Source of the DNA: G963676655 sp963678305
GTDB lineage: Bacteria; Verrucomicrobiota; Lentisphaeria; Victivallales; Victivallaceae
NCBI GenBank assembly: GCA_963678305.2
Contig: CAXXVV010000013.1
Coordinates: 1-64,000 of the forward strand
Direction of reading: 5' to 3'
Length of the DNA: 64,000 bases
The position numbers were made by a program, and so were the translations under genes. Positions within the stretch are counted from its first letter, which is position 1, and every line of letters begins with the position of its first letter. Under the pieces are notes generated by a model. That model made no database searches, was not told where the DNA came from, and was given only the letters and a program-made list of their open reading frames with translations. Positions 46,061-55,958 of the stretch are shown here, piece by piece.

Positions 46061-46730
46061 GTAAATATAAAAAAAATGGCCCCCCAGAGGGAAAGGGGGC
46101 CTGAGAAAAAAGGAAAGATTGAAAAGCCTTAACCTTAGCTTTTCATTAACATAGACACCCGCCTTTTATTAAAGTTCCATTTTATTTTTTTTATTTTATA
46201 AAAAAATTCATGAATTGGAATATGGATGATTACAAGGATGCGCCAGACAAAAGTAAAAAAGAAAGAAAAATTTTTAAATTATTCCGCACCGGCACGTTGC
46301 CGGACTGGATCCAACGCAGGAGCGTTGGTCGCCGCTTGCGGCGAAAGTAAGTTACGCAATTTATTGCGTGTTAATCAGTTCGGCTCGCACGAAGTGATGG
46401 TTTTGAAAAACGATTCAGAGTTTTTCAAAAGCGTTGAACGCAGGGCGTAATTCGCGGTAATTCGGCTTTGCCGACTTTTGTTGGTCCCGTCTACAAGGCC
46501 CCAAGGTCCATAAAAACAGCTTTATTGTTAAAGCGGAAAATTTGACTTTTATTTCGGACGCAATACATTAATTCCGATATCCGGCTTAAAAAAAGAGGCC
46601 CCCCGAGGGAAAGGGGGCCGTAGCAAAAGAAGAAAGAAAGTATGAAAAGAAGTTTTTAAACAACTCTCATATCGGTATAGACAGGTTGAAAATTAAAAAG
46701 TTCATTTTATAATTAAAAAAATTTAAAAAA
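46061..46730. repeat. Two related hairpin modules flanking the structured element
   Basis: Module 1 begins at 46078-46101 (GGCCCCC / GGGGGCC, loop with GAGGGAAA) and module 2 at 46597-46619 (the same stem). Each has an A-run directly before the hairpin and, 50-80 bases downstream, a box ATAGACA and then AAAGTTC(C)ATTTTAT. On the minus strand each hairpin is followed by a T-run (TTTTTTTT / CTTTTTTT), like a terminator. Module 2 leads straight into the exonuclease gene. The structured element A lies between them. I see no protein gene in this 670-base gap. Confidence 0.5.
46277..46462. repeat. Hairpin-array element, copy A
   Basis: Seven perfect local stems occur in a row: CCGGCA/TGCCGG (46289-46303), CCAACGC/GCGTTGG (46311-46328), CGCCGC/GCGGCG (46330-46343), ACGCAA/TTGCGT (46354-46369), TTCG/CGAA (46379-46393), TTTTGAAAAAC/GTTTTTCAAAA (46401-46430) and GCGT/ACGC (46431-46441). 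Linkers include GCACC, GATCCA, TAAGTT and AGG..GTAA. Copy B at about 57167-57333 has the same order of conserved linkers and loops with different stem sequences. AATTA (46277-46281) could pair with TAATT (46458-46462) to close it. Confidence 0.65.
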
Positions 46731-47279
46731 ATGCAAAAATGGTATGAATTAGGTCCTTTCACGGTTTTTGATGTTGAAACGACTGGAATGAGTCCGGTAA
46801 ATGACCGGATTGTTGAAATAGCCGCGCTGCGGATCGATAAGGATGGATATCAAACGCGTTATCAATCGCTGGTCAATCCCGGCTGTTTGATCCCGGCGAA
46901 AGCCATGCAGGTGCATGGGATAACTGACGCTATGGTGGCAAATGAACCCGGTTTTACGCAAATCGGCTATGAATTTCTCGATCTGGCAAAAGACAGTATT
47001 CTGGTGGCTCATAATGCCCGGTTTGATTTGGGATTCCTGCAGGAAAGCCTGGCACGCTGTGGCTTGCCGTTGTGGAAAGGTAAAACGCTTGATACGCTGA
47101 AATTCACCCGGCAGGCTTATTCCGGTTTGCCGTCCTACAGTCTGCAAAACCTGCGACGGACTTTTCAGCTTGATGATATTGCAGAGGAAATGCAGGCCCA
47201 TAGAGCCGGAGCGGATGTTGAATGGACGGCTCAATTATTAGGGATAGTCATGTCTGAATTATTGAAGCGCGAGCAATAA
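46731..47279 (+). CDS. DEDDh 3'-5' exonuclease (DNA polymerase III epsilon-like)
   Basis: A 182-residue single-domain exonuclease. All three Exo motifs are present: FTVFDVETTGMSP (about 12), VAHNARFDLGFL (about 90) and HRAGADVEWTAQLL (about 148). It is close in size to stand-alone epsilon-like proofreading or RNase T-type proteins. The start ATG has no Shine-Dalgarno sequence and lies in an A-rich leader just after hairpin module 2. It could provide proofreading to the polymerase or act in RNA processing. It is followed 12-18 bases later by the Gfo/Idh/MocA gene. Confidence 0.85.
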   Translation: MQKWYELGPFTVFDVETTGMSPVNDRIVEIAALRIDKDGYQTRYQSLVNPGCLIPAKAMQVHGITDAMVANEPGFTQIGYEFLDLAKDSILVAHNARFDLGFLQESLARCGLPLWKGKTLDTLKFTRQAYSGLPSYSLQNLRRTFQLDDIAEEMQAHRAGADVEWTAQLLGIVMSELLKREQ

Positions 47280-47297
47280 ATAATCAAGGAGTTGATT

Positions 47298-48299
47298 ATG
47301 AAAAAAGTTGGACTGGGTATTATCGGATGCGGCAACTTTGCCAGATTTCAAATGAACAATATTGTCGCCGACGGCGGTTTCGATGTTCGCATCGCTTCGG
47401 ATGTTGTCGGGGAAAAGCTGGAAAAGTTCAAGCAGGATTTCAACATTCCTCAAGCGGTTGCAGATTACCGGGTTGTTCTGGAGCAGCATGATGTCGATGC
47501 GGTACTGATAACGACCGAGCATGATTCGCACGCAGAACTTTGTGTCGCCGTGGCGAATGCCGGGAAACATATCCTGTGTGAAAAACCGATGGCCCTTAAC
47601 CTTGAACAGGTTAAAATGATTGCTGAAGCGGTCAGACGCAACAAGGTAAAATATACTGTCGGGTATAACCGGGCCATCTCACCTATTGTCTCGGAAGCGC
47701 TTGAACAAATTTCCCCGCTCAATGGCAAAACCATGATCTACCATCGCATTCAGGCTTTGTTTTCCGCTGACCATTGGACCCATATTCCGGAAGTCGGTGG
47801 CGGCCGGTTTGTCGGGGAGGGATGTCATATTTTCGATCTGTTCTGCCGAATGATCGATTCAGAACCGGTATGTGTTTACGCATCCGGCGGAACTTTTCTG
47901 GATGAAAGCAAAGTCAAAATACCGGATTCGGCGGTGGTTACACTCACGTTTGCCGACGGGTCCGTCGCGACGACCTTGATTCACAGCAACGGTTGCGGCG
48001 CTTTCCCTAAAGAAATGACAGAAATCTATCGTGATGGCAAAGTTGTTCAGATCGTTGACTTTTCCGCAATTTCGTTTTACGGTTTTGAGCCCGGACGCAC
48101 TGTGACCGAAAAACTGACGGTTCAGGACAAAGGGCATAAACGGGAGATTGAACTGTTCCGTCAGGCGATACTGGAAGACAAACCGGCGCCAAATGGAATT
48201 CAGGTTGCGGCTAAAGCCGCACTTATCAGCTATCTGGTTGTCGATTCGATCCGCACCGGTCAACCGATGCGGATCAACGCGACGGATTGGCAACTTTAA
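47298..48299 (+). CDS. Gfo/Idh/MocA family NAD(P)-dependent oxidoreductase
   Basis: A 333-residue protein. I chose ATG 47298, with AAGGAG 6 bases upstream, rather than the TTG at 47292. The Rossmann fold begins KVGLGIIGCGNFARFQ; the family signature ILCEKPMALNLEQVKMI contains the conserved Lys of the E-K-P motif, and EVGGGRFVGEGCHIFDLFCRM contains the catalytic Asp/His region (G-G-x-x-x-D-x-G-x-H-x-x-D variant). Members oxidise or reduce sugars and inositols. Its neighbours do not fix the substrate. Confidence 0.85.
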   Translation: MKKVGLGIIGCGNFARFQMNNIVADGGFDVRIASDVVGEKLEKFKQDFNIPQAVADYRVVLEQHDVDAVLITTEHDSHAELCVAVANAGKHILCEKPMALNLEQVKMIAEAVRRNKVKYTVGYNRAISPIVSEALEQISPLNGKTMIYHRIQALFSADHWTHIPEVGGGRFVGEGCHIFDLFCRMIDSEPVCVYASGGTFLDESKVKIPDSAVVTLTFADGSVATTLIHSNGCGAFPKEMTEIYRDGKVVQIVDFSAISFYGFEPGRTVTEKLTVQDKGHKREIELFRQAILEDKPAPNGIQVAAKAALISYLVVDSIRTGQPMRINATDWQL

Positions 48300-48320
48300 T
48301 CGATGCGACAGATCGCGGGA

Positions 48321-48360
48321 TTCCGCTTCAAATTTTACACTTCGTGTTACGGAAGCGGAA
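48321..48360. terminator. Hairpin between convergent genes
   Basis: TTCCGCTTC (48321-48329) pairs perfectly with GAAGCGGAA (48352-48360), and a small CTTCG loop stem lies inside. It separates the oxidoreductase and the minus-strand glycosidase-like gene. There is no T-run, so rho-independent termination is uncertain. Confidence 0.4.
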
Positions 48361-48376
48361 ATGCCGCATTACTTCT

Positions 48377-51300
48377 TTATTTCGCCTGCGAACGCCGGAA
48401 CCATTTTGTTTCGCCGGTCTTCAGATCGAACGAATATTCGGTCACAGCTTTGGCTACGCATTTATTGTCGAACAAGTCGTAAAGGTCCGATTTCGCTCGC
48501 AGATGTAAAGTTTTCCGGCCCGATTCAATCGCGTGAAGACTGATGAAGCCGTTTCCGGCGTGAGTGACGTCACCTTCCGGGCCGATCGGAGTGATTCCGG
48601 CCGCTTTTGCCAGCGCCCGCAGAAATGACGGGGTGATGCCGCCAGGAGGGCTCAAGTAGACCGCCGTCCAGTTGCTATGTCTTTTGACCGCCGCGATAAC
48701 TTTTGAATTGTCGCTTTCAAGTACCGCTAATGGTTGGGCCGTGTTGTCACTGACGTAGAACAACGGCCCGGAGGTGGTGGTTTGCTGGAACCCCAGGGCC
48801 TTCGAGAGCGGGTCGGAAAATTTCTTTAACGCATAACGATAGAGTACGTCGCGTTTCAGGTCGCATTTGACGTTAATACCAGACAGCGCTTTAATATTTT
48901 GTTCAAAACCCTGGCCGAAATTCCAGCCGGCGGCGTGAATGAATACCAGAACATTTCCGTCTTTCTGCAGGTTCTTTTGAACCCATTGAATCTGTTTCTG
49001 AGTAATGGTTGGAGAGCCGAGGAATATATTGAGCTTATACGTGCTGCGTTTTGGGTTTTCAAGATCAGAAAGCAAATAAGCGTCATAAGGCAGACCGGAT
49101 TTTAACAACGCGTGCCGGGCAAAAAGACCGCTGGTGATCGAGGTCCGGGCATTGAAAATCTTGAAAGTGGACATATAATCCTGCATTCGCTCATCCAGGA
49201 ATACCGCCATCTGGCCCCAGTCGTTTTTAACTGGATTTTCAGCGGAAAGGTTGGCTGCTCTGACGGCTTCGGCCACGTTTTTCATAAGTTGGTCGTTAAG
49301 CCAGTTTGGGCCTCCGAGCCCATAGAGCCAGTTGCCTTCGCCGCGAGTCAAAGTTGCTCCGACGTCGCGCCGGAGCTGTGCCGCGATCTCTGCATCGCCG
49401 CGTCCCAGGCCGTAAGCGGTGCGGATATTGTATTTCGGGGGCAGATAAGAATAATCGGTGCGGTAGTCAATTTCCGAGATATATAATTTGTTATGCAACC
49501 GGAGCGAGGCGACCAGGCTGTTCATGCCGCCGGGACGCCCCGGCAGGCGGTAAAGGCCGTAACCGTTGACTGAAACGATATTGTCTATGGCGTTTGAATT
49601 CAGAATATCCGCAAGCCCCCATTTATTCATTAAATGACCGCACATAATATCGTTGTAGTAAACGCTGGTAATGACACGGTTTTTGCGTCCGAAACCAGCC
49701 TTGAACGCCAGGGCGAACTGATTCAGAGTATCCGCGATGCCGCGACAGTGGAAACGGTTCATATCAATAACCTTGTGATCGTCCGGATTAGTCGGGTCCA
49801 GAAAATATTTTTCCACGTAACGGGCTTTTTCAGGCGGAATAGCGACGTTTTCAAAGGTTGCCTTTGGATCATGCCAGACCTGCCGGAGTTTGGCGACGTC
49901 GTCTTTATATTGTTTTTTCAGCCACAGGCCGAAAGCCTGCCTGGAGCCTTCGGAGCGATCATAGTGATCGGGATAATGCTGACAGAACCATTGTCCGTCG
50001 CAGCCGCCGACCATATGGGCTCCGATCAGATTTTTGCCTTCCGGAATCGATGCCAGGTAAGCGCCGAGAGCTTGCAGATATTTTGATACTTCGCGTCTGA
50101 AAGCCGGCGCGGTATAAGAGAAATTAAAGATTTCATTATCTTTGCGTTTATCAGTTTCCCGATATGCGCCTTTGGTGCCGATGGTCTTTTTCCCATGTTG
50201 GTTGATCCAGGCCGCTTCCGGGTGCTTTTCGCAGAAACCAGGGTATGGAGCGATCCACAGATAAAAGACGAATCTGGTGTCAGGAGCCAGCTTAGCGGCA
50301 TGGCGCAGCAAATCTTTAACCGGGGAGAAATCGTATTTGCCGTCGCCAAGCCAGGTTTGTTTGCGAAAACGGTGGGTTGATTTCCGGGTATAACCGGTAT
50401 ACAGCGGCAGACATTGTACTTTGACTCCGGCTTTTCTCATTCTGGCAGTGACGCCGCCCGCGGGCCAGTTCCCGGGACCGGGAGTATAAAGAAACCACGG
50501 CATTACTTTATTATCGACATACAAGCGGGGCTGCTGATTGACTCTCCGGACTTCGACGGTCGGGACCGGCATCTTATTCAAAACCGCATCAAGTTGTCGA
50601 TCGGATATTTGCGGAACAAGCTCACTGTCCGGTGTGGCTTTGGGACGGGGAAATGTTGCGCTTGGGGCCGGCCGCAAACTCAGGTTGTCCCAGTAGACCG
50701 TGCCGGGAGCTCCTCTGATTTCAAGGCGAATGACAGTTTCAGTATCGGTATAGTCTTTGGGTATATCCAGCACGACCATTGTGTATCGCCATACTCCGGG
50801 CGGGGTGGGGATTGCCGGATTCAGGTACATGTCGTAGGCTGACTTCCATTTCTTGCCCCGCTGATGAGTAAGAAGAAAGGCGTGGAGCCCCGCGCCGTAT
50901 TGGAAATTTTCCAGCCGGTAACGTCCGGTTAACATATATTTTCCGGGAGTCAGATGTCCGGAGATTTTTCTTTCCGCGACCAGACTGGTTCCGGGGGAGG
51001 TTTTGTGGAGCATCAGGCTTGAGTTGCTGTTGTATCCGGTTCCGGTTACGATTTTGACTGAGTCCCGGGAAGAGCCGGTTGAGTCTCTTTTATCGTTTTT
51101 CGGGCCGAATTCATGGCCGAATTCCATAATAGCGCCGGAAGTTGAACGATGATATGCGTTCCAGCCGGCCGGCAGACTGCCTTTAACATTTTCAAAAGAA
51201 CCTTTCGGCAATAATTCCGGGCCATTACACGGTTCTATGCTCAGGTCGCAGCGGTTATAAGCGGGAAATTGCAGTTCAAGTTTGTCGTTGCCTTTGGCGG

Positions 51301-51424
51301 TTATGACATACGGCAGAAATGTCGTTGAGTTGATCCAGTAATCCCGGCCTTTGATTATTTTGAAAACAGTTGGTTCCAGGGTAACGGTCACCGGGGAGTC
51401 GGGTGATTCCCACATCAGAAACAA
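48377..51424 (-). CDS. Giant GH42-like (clan A) glycosidase-like protein
   Basis: At least 1015 residues. The annotated TTG start is not convincing: the frame stays open upstream to about 51475 (reading KKLTGKPVKPLELRDQDQ), just past the stop of the LamG gene. Residues about 80-260 form a beta-sandwich CBM-like domain (GSFENVKGSLPAGWNAY ... VYWDNLSLRP). A TIM barrel follows (MPWFLYTPGPGNWPAGGV, RFVFYLWIAPYPGFCEKHPEAAWI, NGYGLYRLPGRPGG, LYISEIDYRTDYSY with a candidate nucleophile Glu near 648). Then come a class I GATase-like trimerisation domain (about 770-950) and a short beta end. This is the beta-galactosidase GH42 layout. Where related proteins have G-E-W for the acid/base, this reads GGCDGQW, so activity is doubtful. 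The protein lacks its own signal peptide unless it is joined to the upstream gene. Confidence 0.6.
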   Translation of the reverse strand: MFLMWESPDSPVTVTLEPTVFKIIKGRDYWINSTTFLPYVITAKGNDKLELQFPAYNRCDLSIEPCNGPELLPKGSFENVKGSLPAGWNAYHRSTSGAIMEFGHEFGPKNDKRDSTGSSRDSVKIVTGTGYNSNSSLMLHKTSPGTSLVAERKISGHLTPGKYMLTGRYRLENFQYGAGLHAFLLTHQRGKKWKSAYDMYLNPAIPTPPGVWRYTMVVLDIPKDYTDTETVIRLEIRGAPGTVYWDNLSLRPAPSATFPRPKATPDSELVPQISDRQLDAVLNKMPVPTVEVRRVNQQPRLYVDNKVMPWFLYTPGPGNWPAGGVTARMRKAGVKVQCLPLYTGYTRKSTHRFRKQTWLGDGKYDFSPVKDLLRHAAKLAPDTRFVFYLWIAPYPGFCEKHPEAAWINQHGKKTIGTKGAYRETDKRKDNEIFNFSYTAPAFRREVSKYLQALGAYLASIPEGKNLIGAHMVGGCDGQWFCQHYPDHYDRSEGSRQAFGLWLKKQYKDDVAKLRQVWHDPKATFENVAIPPEKARYVEKYFLDPTNPDDHKVIDMNRFHCRGIADTLNQFALAFKAGFGRKNRVITSVYYNDIMCGHLMNKWGLADILNSNAIDNIVSVNGYGLYRLPGRPGGMNSLVASLRLHNKLYISEIDYRTDYSYLPPKYNIRTAYGLGRGDAEIAAQLRRDVGATLTRGEGNWLYGLGGPNWLNDQLMKNVAEAVRAANLSAENPVKNDWGQMAVFLDERMQDYMSTFKIFNARTSITSGLFARHALLKSGLPYDAYLLSDLENPKRSTYKLNIFLGSPTITQKQIQWVQKNLQKDGNVLVFIHAAGWNFGQGFEQNIKALSGINVKCDLKRDVLYRYALKKFSDPLSKALGFQQTTTSGPLFYVSDNTAQPLAVLESDNSKVIAAVKRHSNWTAVYLSPPGGITPSFLRALAKAAGITPIGPEGDVTHAGNGFISLHAIESGRKTLHLRAKSDLYDLFDNKCVAKAVTEYSFDLKTGETKWFRRSQAK

Positions 51425-51458
51425 GGCCTGATCCTGATCCCTCAGCTCCAGAGGCTTA

Positions 51459-51485
51459 ACCGGTTTGCCGGTTAGTTTTTTTTTA
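51459..51485 (-). other. Slippery A-run with hairpin at the lamG stop codon
   Basis: On the minus strand the LamG frame ends ATA-AAA-AAA-AAC-TAA. The last seven bases before the stop are A-AAA-AAC in frame, a classical -1 slippage site. Directly after comes TAACCGG-CAAA-CCGGTTA, a perfect 7-bp hairpin. A -1 shift, or loss of one A, enters the open frame of the downstream glycosidase-like gene. Read on the plus strand the same sequence looks like a rho-independent terminator (hairpin then nine T). Confidence 0.5.
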
Positions 51486-52182
51486 TGTCCGCGGCCGGAC
51501 CGGGAACGAGTGACTTGCTGCTGATTTTGAATTCAGAGATCAAACCGTTGGCCACGCCGCTGTGGATCGAACGGCCGACAAAAAACAAGTCTCCCAGAAA
51601 CATTTTCCCTTTGAAGGTTTTGGTTCCCAGAAGTTTTCCGTCGAGAAACAAAGATAGTTGACCGGGTTTCCAGGCAACCTGAATCTTATACCACTGGTCG
51701 TTTTTGAATTTAATCGGGCGGTAGATCCCTTGTGGCTTGGTGGTTTCATTTACCAGATATACCCACAAATAATCTGTGTTGTCGCGCTGATTGATGCCGA
51801 TTTCCAGACCTTTTGAAAATTCGGGGCGTTTATTGATATAAGCCTTGAAGAGACGGTTAATGATAAGTTTTCCTTTTGCCGGGGTTGGCGCCAGCATCGG
51901 TTTGTAGTTAAACTCGATGGTGCCTTGTTCCAGCGGAATGTTGTTCGCGACCGAGTAGATCAGTGAATAGCGCGCGCCGGCCGCTTTCAGGGCTTTACCG
52001 AATTTTTTGTCATCCACCAGAACCGCATCTTTGGCATAGTTCGGAGTTTTGCGTCCCTTGGCAAATACCGGGTTGAGATCTTTGTTGTACGGGGCATAGA
52101 AAGTTGTTGACGGGTCCTGTGCATACACGGCTCCGGCCGCCAGCACAGCCGCTGCTGCGACGGCTTTGGCTTGCTTTTTCAT
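51472..52182 (-). CDS. Secreted LamG (concanavalin A-like) domain protein
   Basis: A 236-residue protein. ATG 52182 has an excellent AAAGGAG 9 bases upstream and a signal peptide (MKKQAKAVAAAAVLAAGAVYA, cleavage near 21-22). The rest is a LamG-type jelly roll (TIEFNYKPMLAPTPAKGKLIIN, YKIQVAWKPGQLSLFLDGKLLGTKTF, LISEFKISSKSLVPG), likely to bind carbohydrate outside the cell. The reading frame is open upstream through the preceding giant protein with no stop between. It ends at the slippery A-run before the GH42-like frame, so the mature product may be 236 residues or over 1250. Confidence 0.7.
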   Translation of the reverse strand: MKKQAKAVAAAAVLAAGAVYAQDPSTTFYAPYNKDLNPVFAKGRKTPNYAKDAVLVDDKKFGKALKAAGARYSLIYSVANNIPLEQGTIEFNYKPMLAPTPAKGKLIINRLFKAYINKRPEFSKGLEIGINQRDNTDYLWVYLVNETTKPQGIYRPIKFKNDQWYKIQVAWKPGQLSLFLDGKLLGTKTFKGKMFLGDLFFVGRSIHSGVANGLISEFKISSKSLVPGPAADIKKN

Positions 52183-55152
52183 GATCTTTTGCTCCTTTGA
52201 TAAATATGACTTGAAGATTTTCTCGTTGACATTATGATAAATTCTGAAATCGCGCATGAAGCCGTCGAAGAATTTGACATTCATTTTGTTATCGAGCCCG
52301 AAGCCGGGGCGGGTATGGCCGCCGATCACACATGGTTTGAAGAACAATGCCCGCTTGGAGAATGGATAACTTCGAATTTTGTCGTTAACGGCAAAGACGA
52401 TGCGGTGATAATCGTACATTACGGATATTCTGCACCACTTGTTCAGCGGAATCTGTAAACCGGTGTCAAACGGGTTGTCTTTGAGAGAACTGTCGGTGAA
52501 ATTTGCCCACAGTTTGCCGTTACGGAGCATCAGCGTCAGTGAACCGATATAAATTCCGTGATGGCGGAAGACTACCTGAGTGGCTTTCGAGCGCGATTTG
52601 AGATCAAAACTCAAAGTGAAAGGTCCGCGGGGAAACGCTTCGCGCGGGATTACCGCGTAAGTGCCTTTGCCGTCGAACTCAAGACAATATTTGCCGTTTT
52701 CATCTTTGACTTTACGTGGAGCTGATGCTTTGGCGTCTTTGGGGTAGGGGGAGCGATTGAACGAATCGCCGTATTTTGTGCCGCCGCCCATTTCCGCTGA
52801 CCAGAAACTGCTCCAACGGCATTTCAAAACATCGCCGTTGAGCGGAGAATAGTCGAACGTCAAATCGGGAATTCTGCTTTCGGCAATTTTGACTGAAACC
52901 GGTTTATTTGAGAATTCACTCCAGACATTCAGGTTTTCTGTCGGCTTAGCCGGCGGGATAATCGGCATAAACGGTTTGCTGCGGAATATCCGTCCTGAGA
53001 CGCTGATGACGCGCAGGCTGTAGACCGGATATTTTGCGGTTGGAACCGCCGTCAGGGAAAACTTTGCCGAATTACCATTGATGCGAACCGGAATATCTGG
53101 TTGTTTGTTGAGGATGCTCAGCTTGACGAAACCCTGGTTTTTGTTGAGAGCCAGTCCGAAAGAACCGGCATTTTGCAATTGACTGACCGGTAAATCGAAA
53201 TTGCGTCCATTCAAGTTGCATTGCAGGATGGTGCCGGCAGCATCTTTGCGGGGAATTCGCAGCAGAAACGACCGGTGCAGGGTGTTGATTCGTTGATTGA
53301 TATTCAGGACATTGCCGGATACTTTCAAGCCGAGAAAATCACTATTCGCATGTTCGATTGGTCTGGCGTAAATATTCGAAGCGCCCTTGACGGTTATTTT
53401 GCCGGTCAAATCAGTGTTTTTTGCGGCTGAACCTTCAAGATATATTACGACATCACGATTCGGATCGAACTCTCCGGCCCTGTCGACGGCAAATACCTCA
53501 CGTTCATCTTCAAGGATTTCGACTGACGCCAGCTTTTCTTTCGTCTCGATCGAACCGGATATTTTGACTTTGCCGTTATCAGCTTTGACATCAAGTTTGA
53601 ACGCCTCAGGTGCGATCTGGTCACGCAGGCATTGCTTGACGCTCTGGTAATCCCAGCTTACCGTCGGATGCAGTCTGACATAATGCAGGTTGCTGAAAGT
53701 ATATTTTTTCCCATCGGTTGAAATGACATTCAGTTCCGGGCGCAATACCGCCTGATTTACGAATTGAGCGGTCGGAATGTTGAATGTGACGTCCTTCATC
53801 TGCTTAACTGTGAATTTTTCCGCCGGGAACTGCTGGATGACTTTGCCGTCAAAATTCTTAAGGACAAGTTGTGCAGAATAAGTTTTGGCGGAATCTGAAT
53901 CCGGGATGTTTAGCAGTTCGATTTCCAATACTTCCCCGTATTTCATGGTCTTACGATAAGATATTGCCATATTGGGAATACTGAGATTGTCGCCTTTGTT
54001 CGGTTGAGGCTTTTCTTTTTTGATAAAGTGCATCAGGCGTTTGATGATCCGTTGCGTGGTCCAGCCGTTTGAAACGGTCGGTTGGATGCTGGTGTTTTCG
54101 TTGACTTCGTTCCATTCCGGCAGATTGATAAAGTCCGGTTTGGCGCTCATGGCCGCTTCAAAAGTTTGACGCAGGCGCCGGGTGTTCATTTCAGAATGGT
54201 TGACACCCGATAAAAAGTTTGTGTAGCCGATGACCGCGGACAGGCCGATGATCTTCCTGCCCCCGTATTTCGGTTCGTTAATCACTTGCAGCAAGGTTGG
54301 GATAGCCAGGTCGCGGTAATAACTTTCATCAAACTTATCGGCATAGGACGAACTGTGGGCGCTCATGTGCCCGGTTCCGGCAAACAGCAAACCGTCGCTG
54401 ACGTCGAGCCATGACCGGAAGTCCGCTTTCAGTTTTTCCAGTTCGGCTTTCGGAGCCTGATCCGCTTTTAATCCATGTCGAACGACCTGATCCCGAATAA
54501 AACGGTTGACAATCGCCCCCATGTCGGCGACAAAATAAAATGTGTCTCCATTGTCTTTGCGTAACTTATCCAGCAGTTTCTTCAGGTTGGCTGGTGTTTT
54601 CCACCAGATTGCCACATAATTGGAAACGACAACTTTACCGTTTATTTTGAAACTGTTTGGCGACGCCAGAGCTATTTTTATAGTTTTATCATAATACTGG
54701 TAGGTCTTTTCATTTAATCCTCCTCCGCCACCGTATTCCGGTAATTGGAGAAAACCGGAAACTTTGGCTTCCTTGAGCCAGCCTGCGGTTTCGCCGTACA
54801 TGCGGCAGTGTCCGGGCGGAGAGGATATATTCGCCAACCCGTCCACTTCGTATTTTTTGACAATCGGGACCGTGTTGTTGAGAAAGTCTTCCTTCATGAT
54901 ATGCTTGAAAACACCGGTCGGGTATCGCAAGGAGCGTTCCATGATCAGCGGCCGGTCAACCCACCAGTTAAGATAGTTCTGATAATGACCGTATTTGAGC
55001 TGGCTGCGCGGAAAAACATAGGAACGCGAAGTCATGCCTTGCCGGGGTTTGACGATTAATTTATCCACGTATTCATCACGTGTATAATTGATTCCACTCC
55101 AGACAGTACAAACCTGCAGTCCGGCCAACAGTGCAAAGATACTTTTTTTCAT
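52183..55152 (-). CDS. Giant secreted TIM-barrel glycosidase-like protein with LamG end
   Basis: About 990 codons. The start has a signal peptide (MKKSIFALLAGLQVCTVWSG). Residues about 60-380 look like a GH71/GH99-type barrel (VDGLANISSPPGHCRMYGETAGWLKEAKVSG, FYFVADMGAIV, DFINLPEWNEVNENTSIQPT); the E-W-N-E-V-N-E-N segment is the best active-site candidate. Beta-sandwich modules follow (about 400-760), and a LamG domain ends it (about 790-975, CLEFDGKGTYAVIPREAFPRGPFTLSFDLK). No stop codon occurs before the next gene's ATG at 52182, so the frame runs on into that gene's signal peptide. Either the stop was lost or a frame error lies near the end. It follows the pseudopilin gene by 9 bases, so the two are in one operon. 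Confidence 0.6.
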
Positions 55153-55161
55153 ATTTGCCGG

Positions 55162-55863
<702 letters not shown>

Positions 55864-55958
55864 AATTAGTTTCCTTTCTCTTTTACGTTACTCTTTATGA
55901 TTTGGTTGCATTTTGTATATAAATTTGATATGTTCAGTTTTGTGCAGTGTGCTTTTTG

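Noticed and set aside
46354..46376. attC-like sites of an integron in the hairpin element
   Set aside because: GTTAATC near a stem recalls an integron core, but there is no paired RYYYAAC/GTTRRRY arrangement and no integrase or cassette array.
46226..46450. A 74-codon open frame inside copy A of the hairpin element
   Set aside because: Its sequence is dictated by consecutive inverted repeats, copy B does not keep the frame, and no ribosome binding site precedes it.
51459..51485. Rho-independent terminator on the plus strand
   Set aside because: The hairpin followed by nine T fits, but the nearest plus-strand gene ends 3 kb upstream. A role at the minus-strand gene junction is more likely, though not proven.
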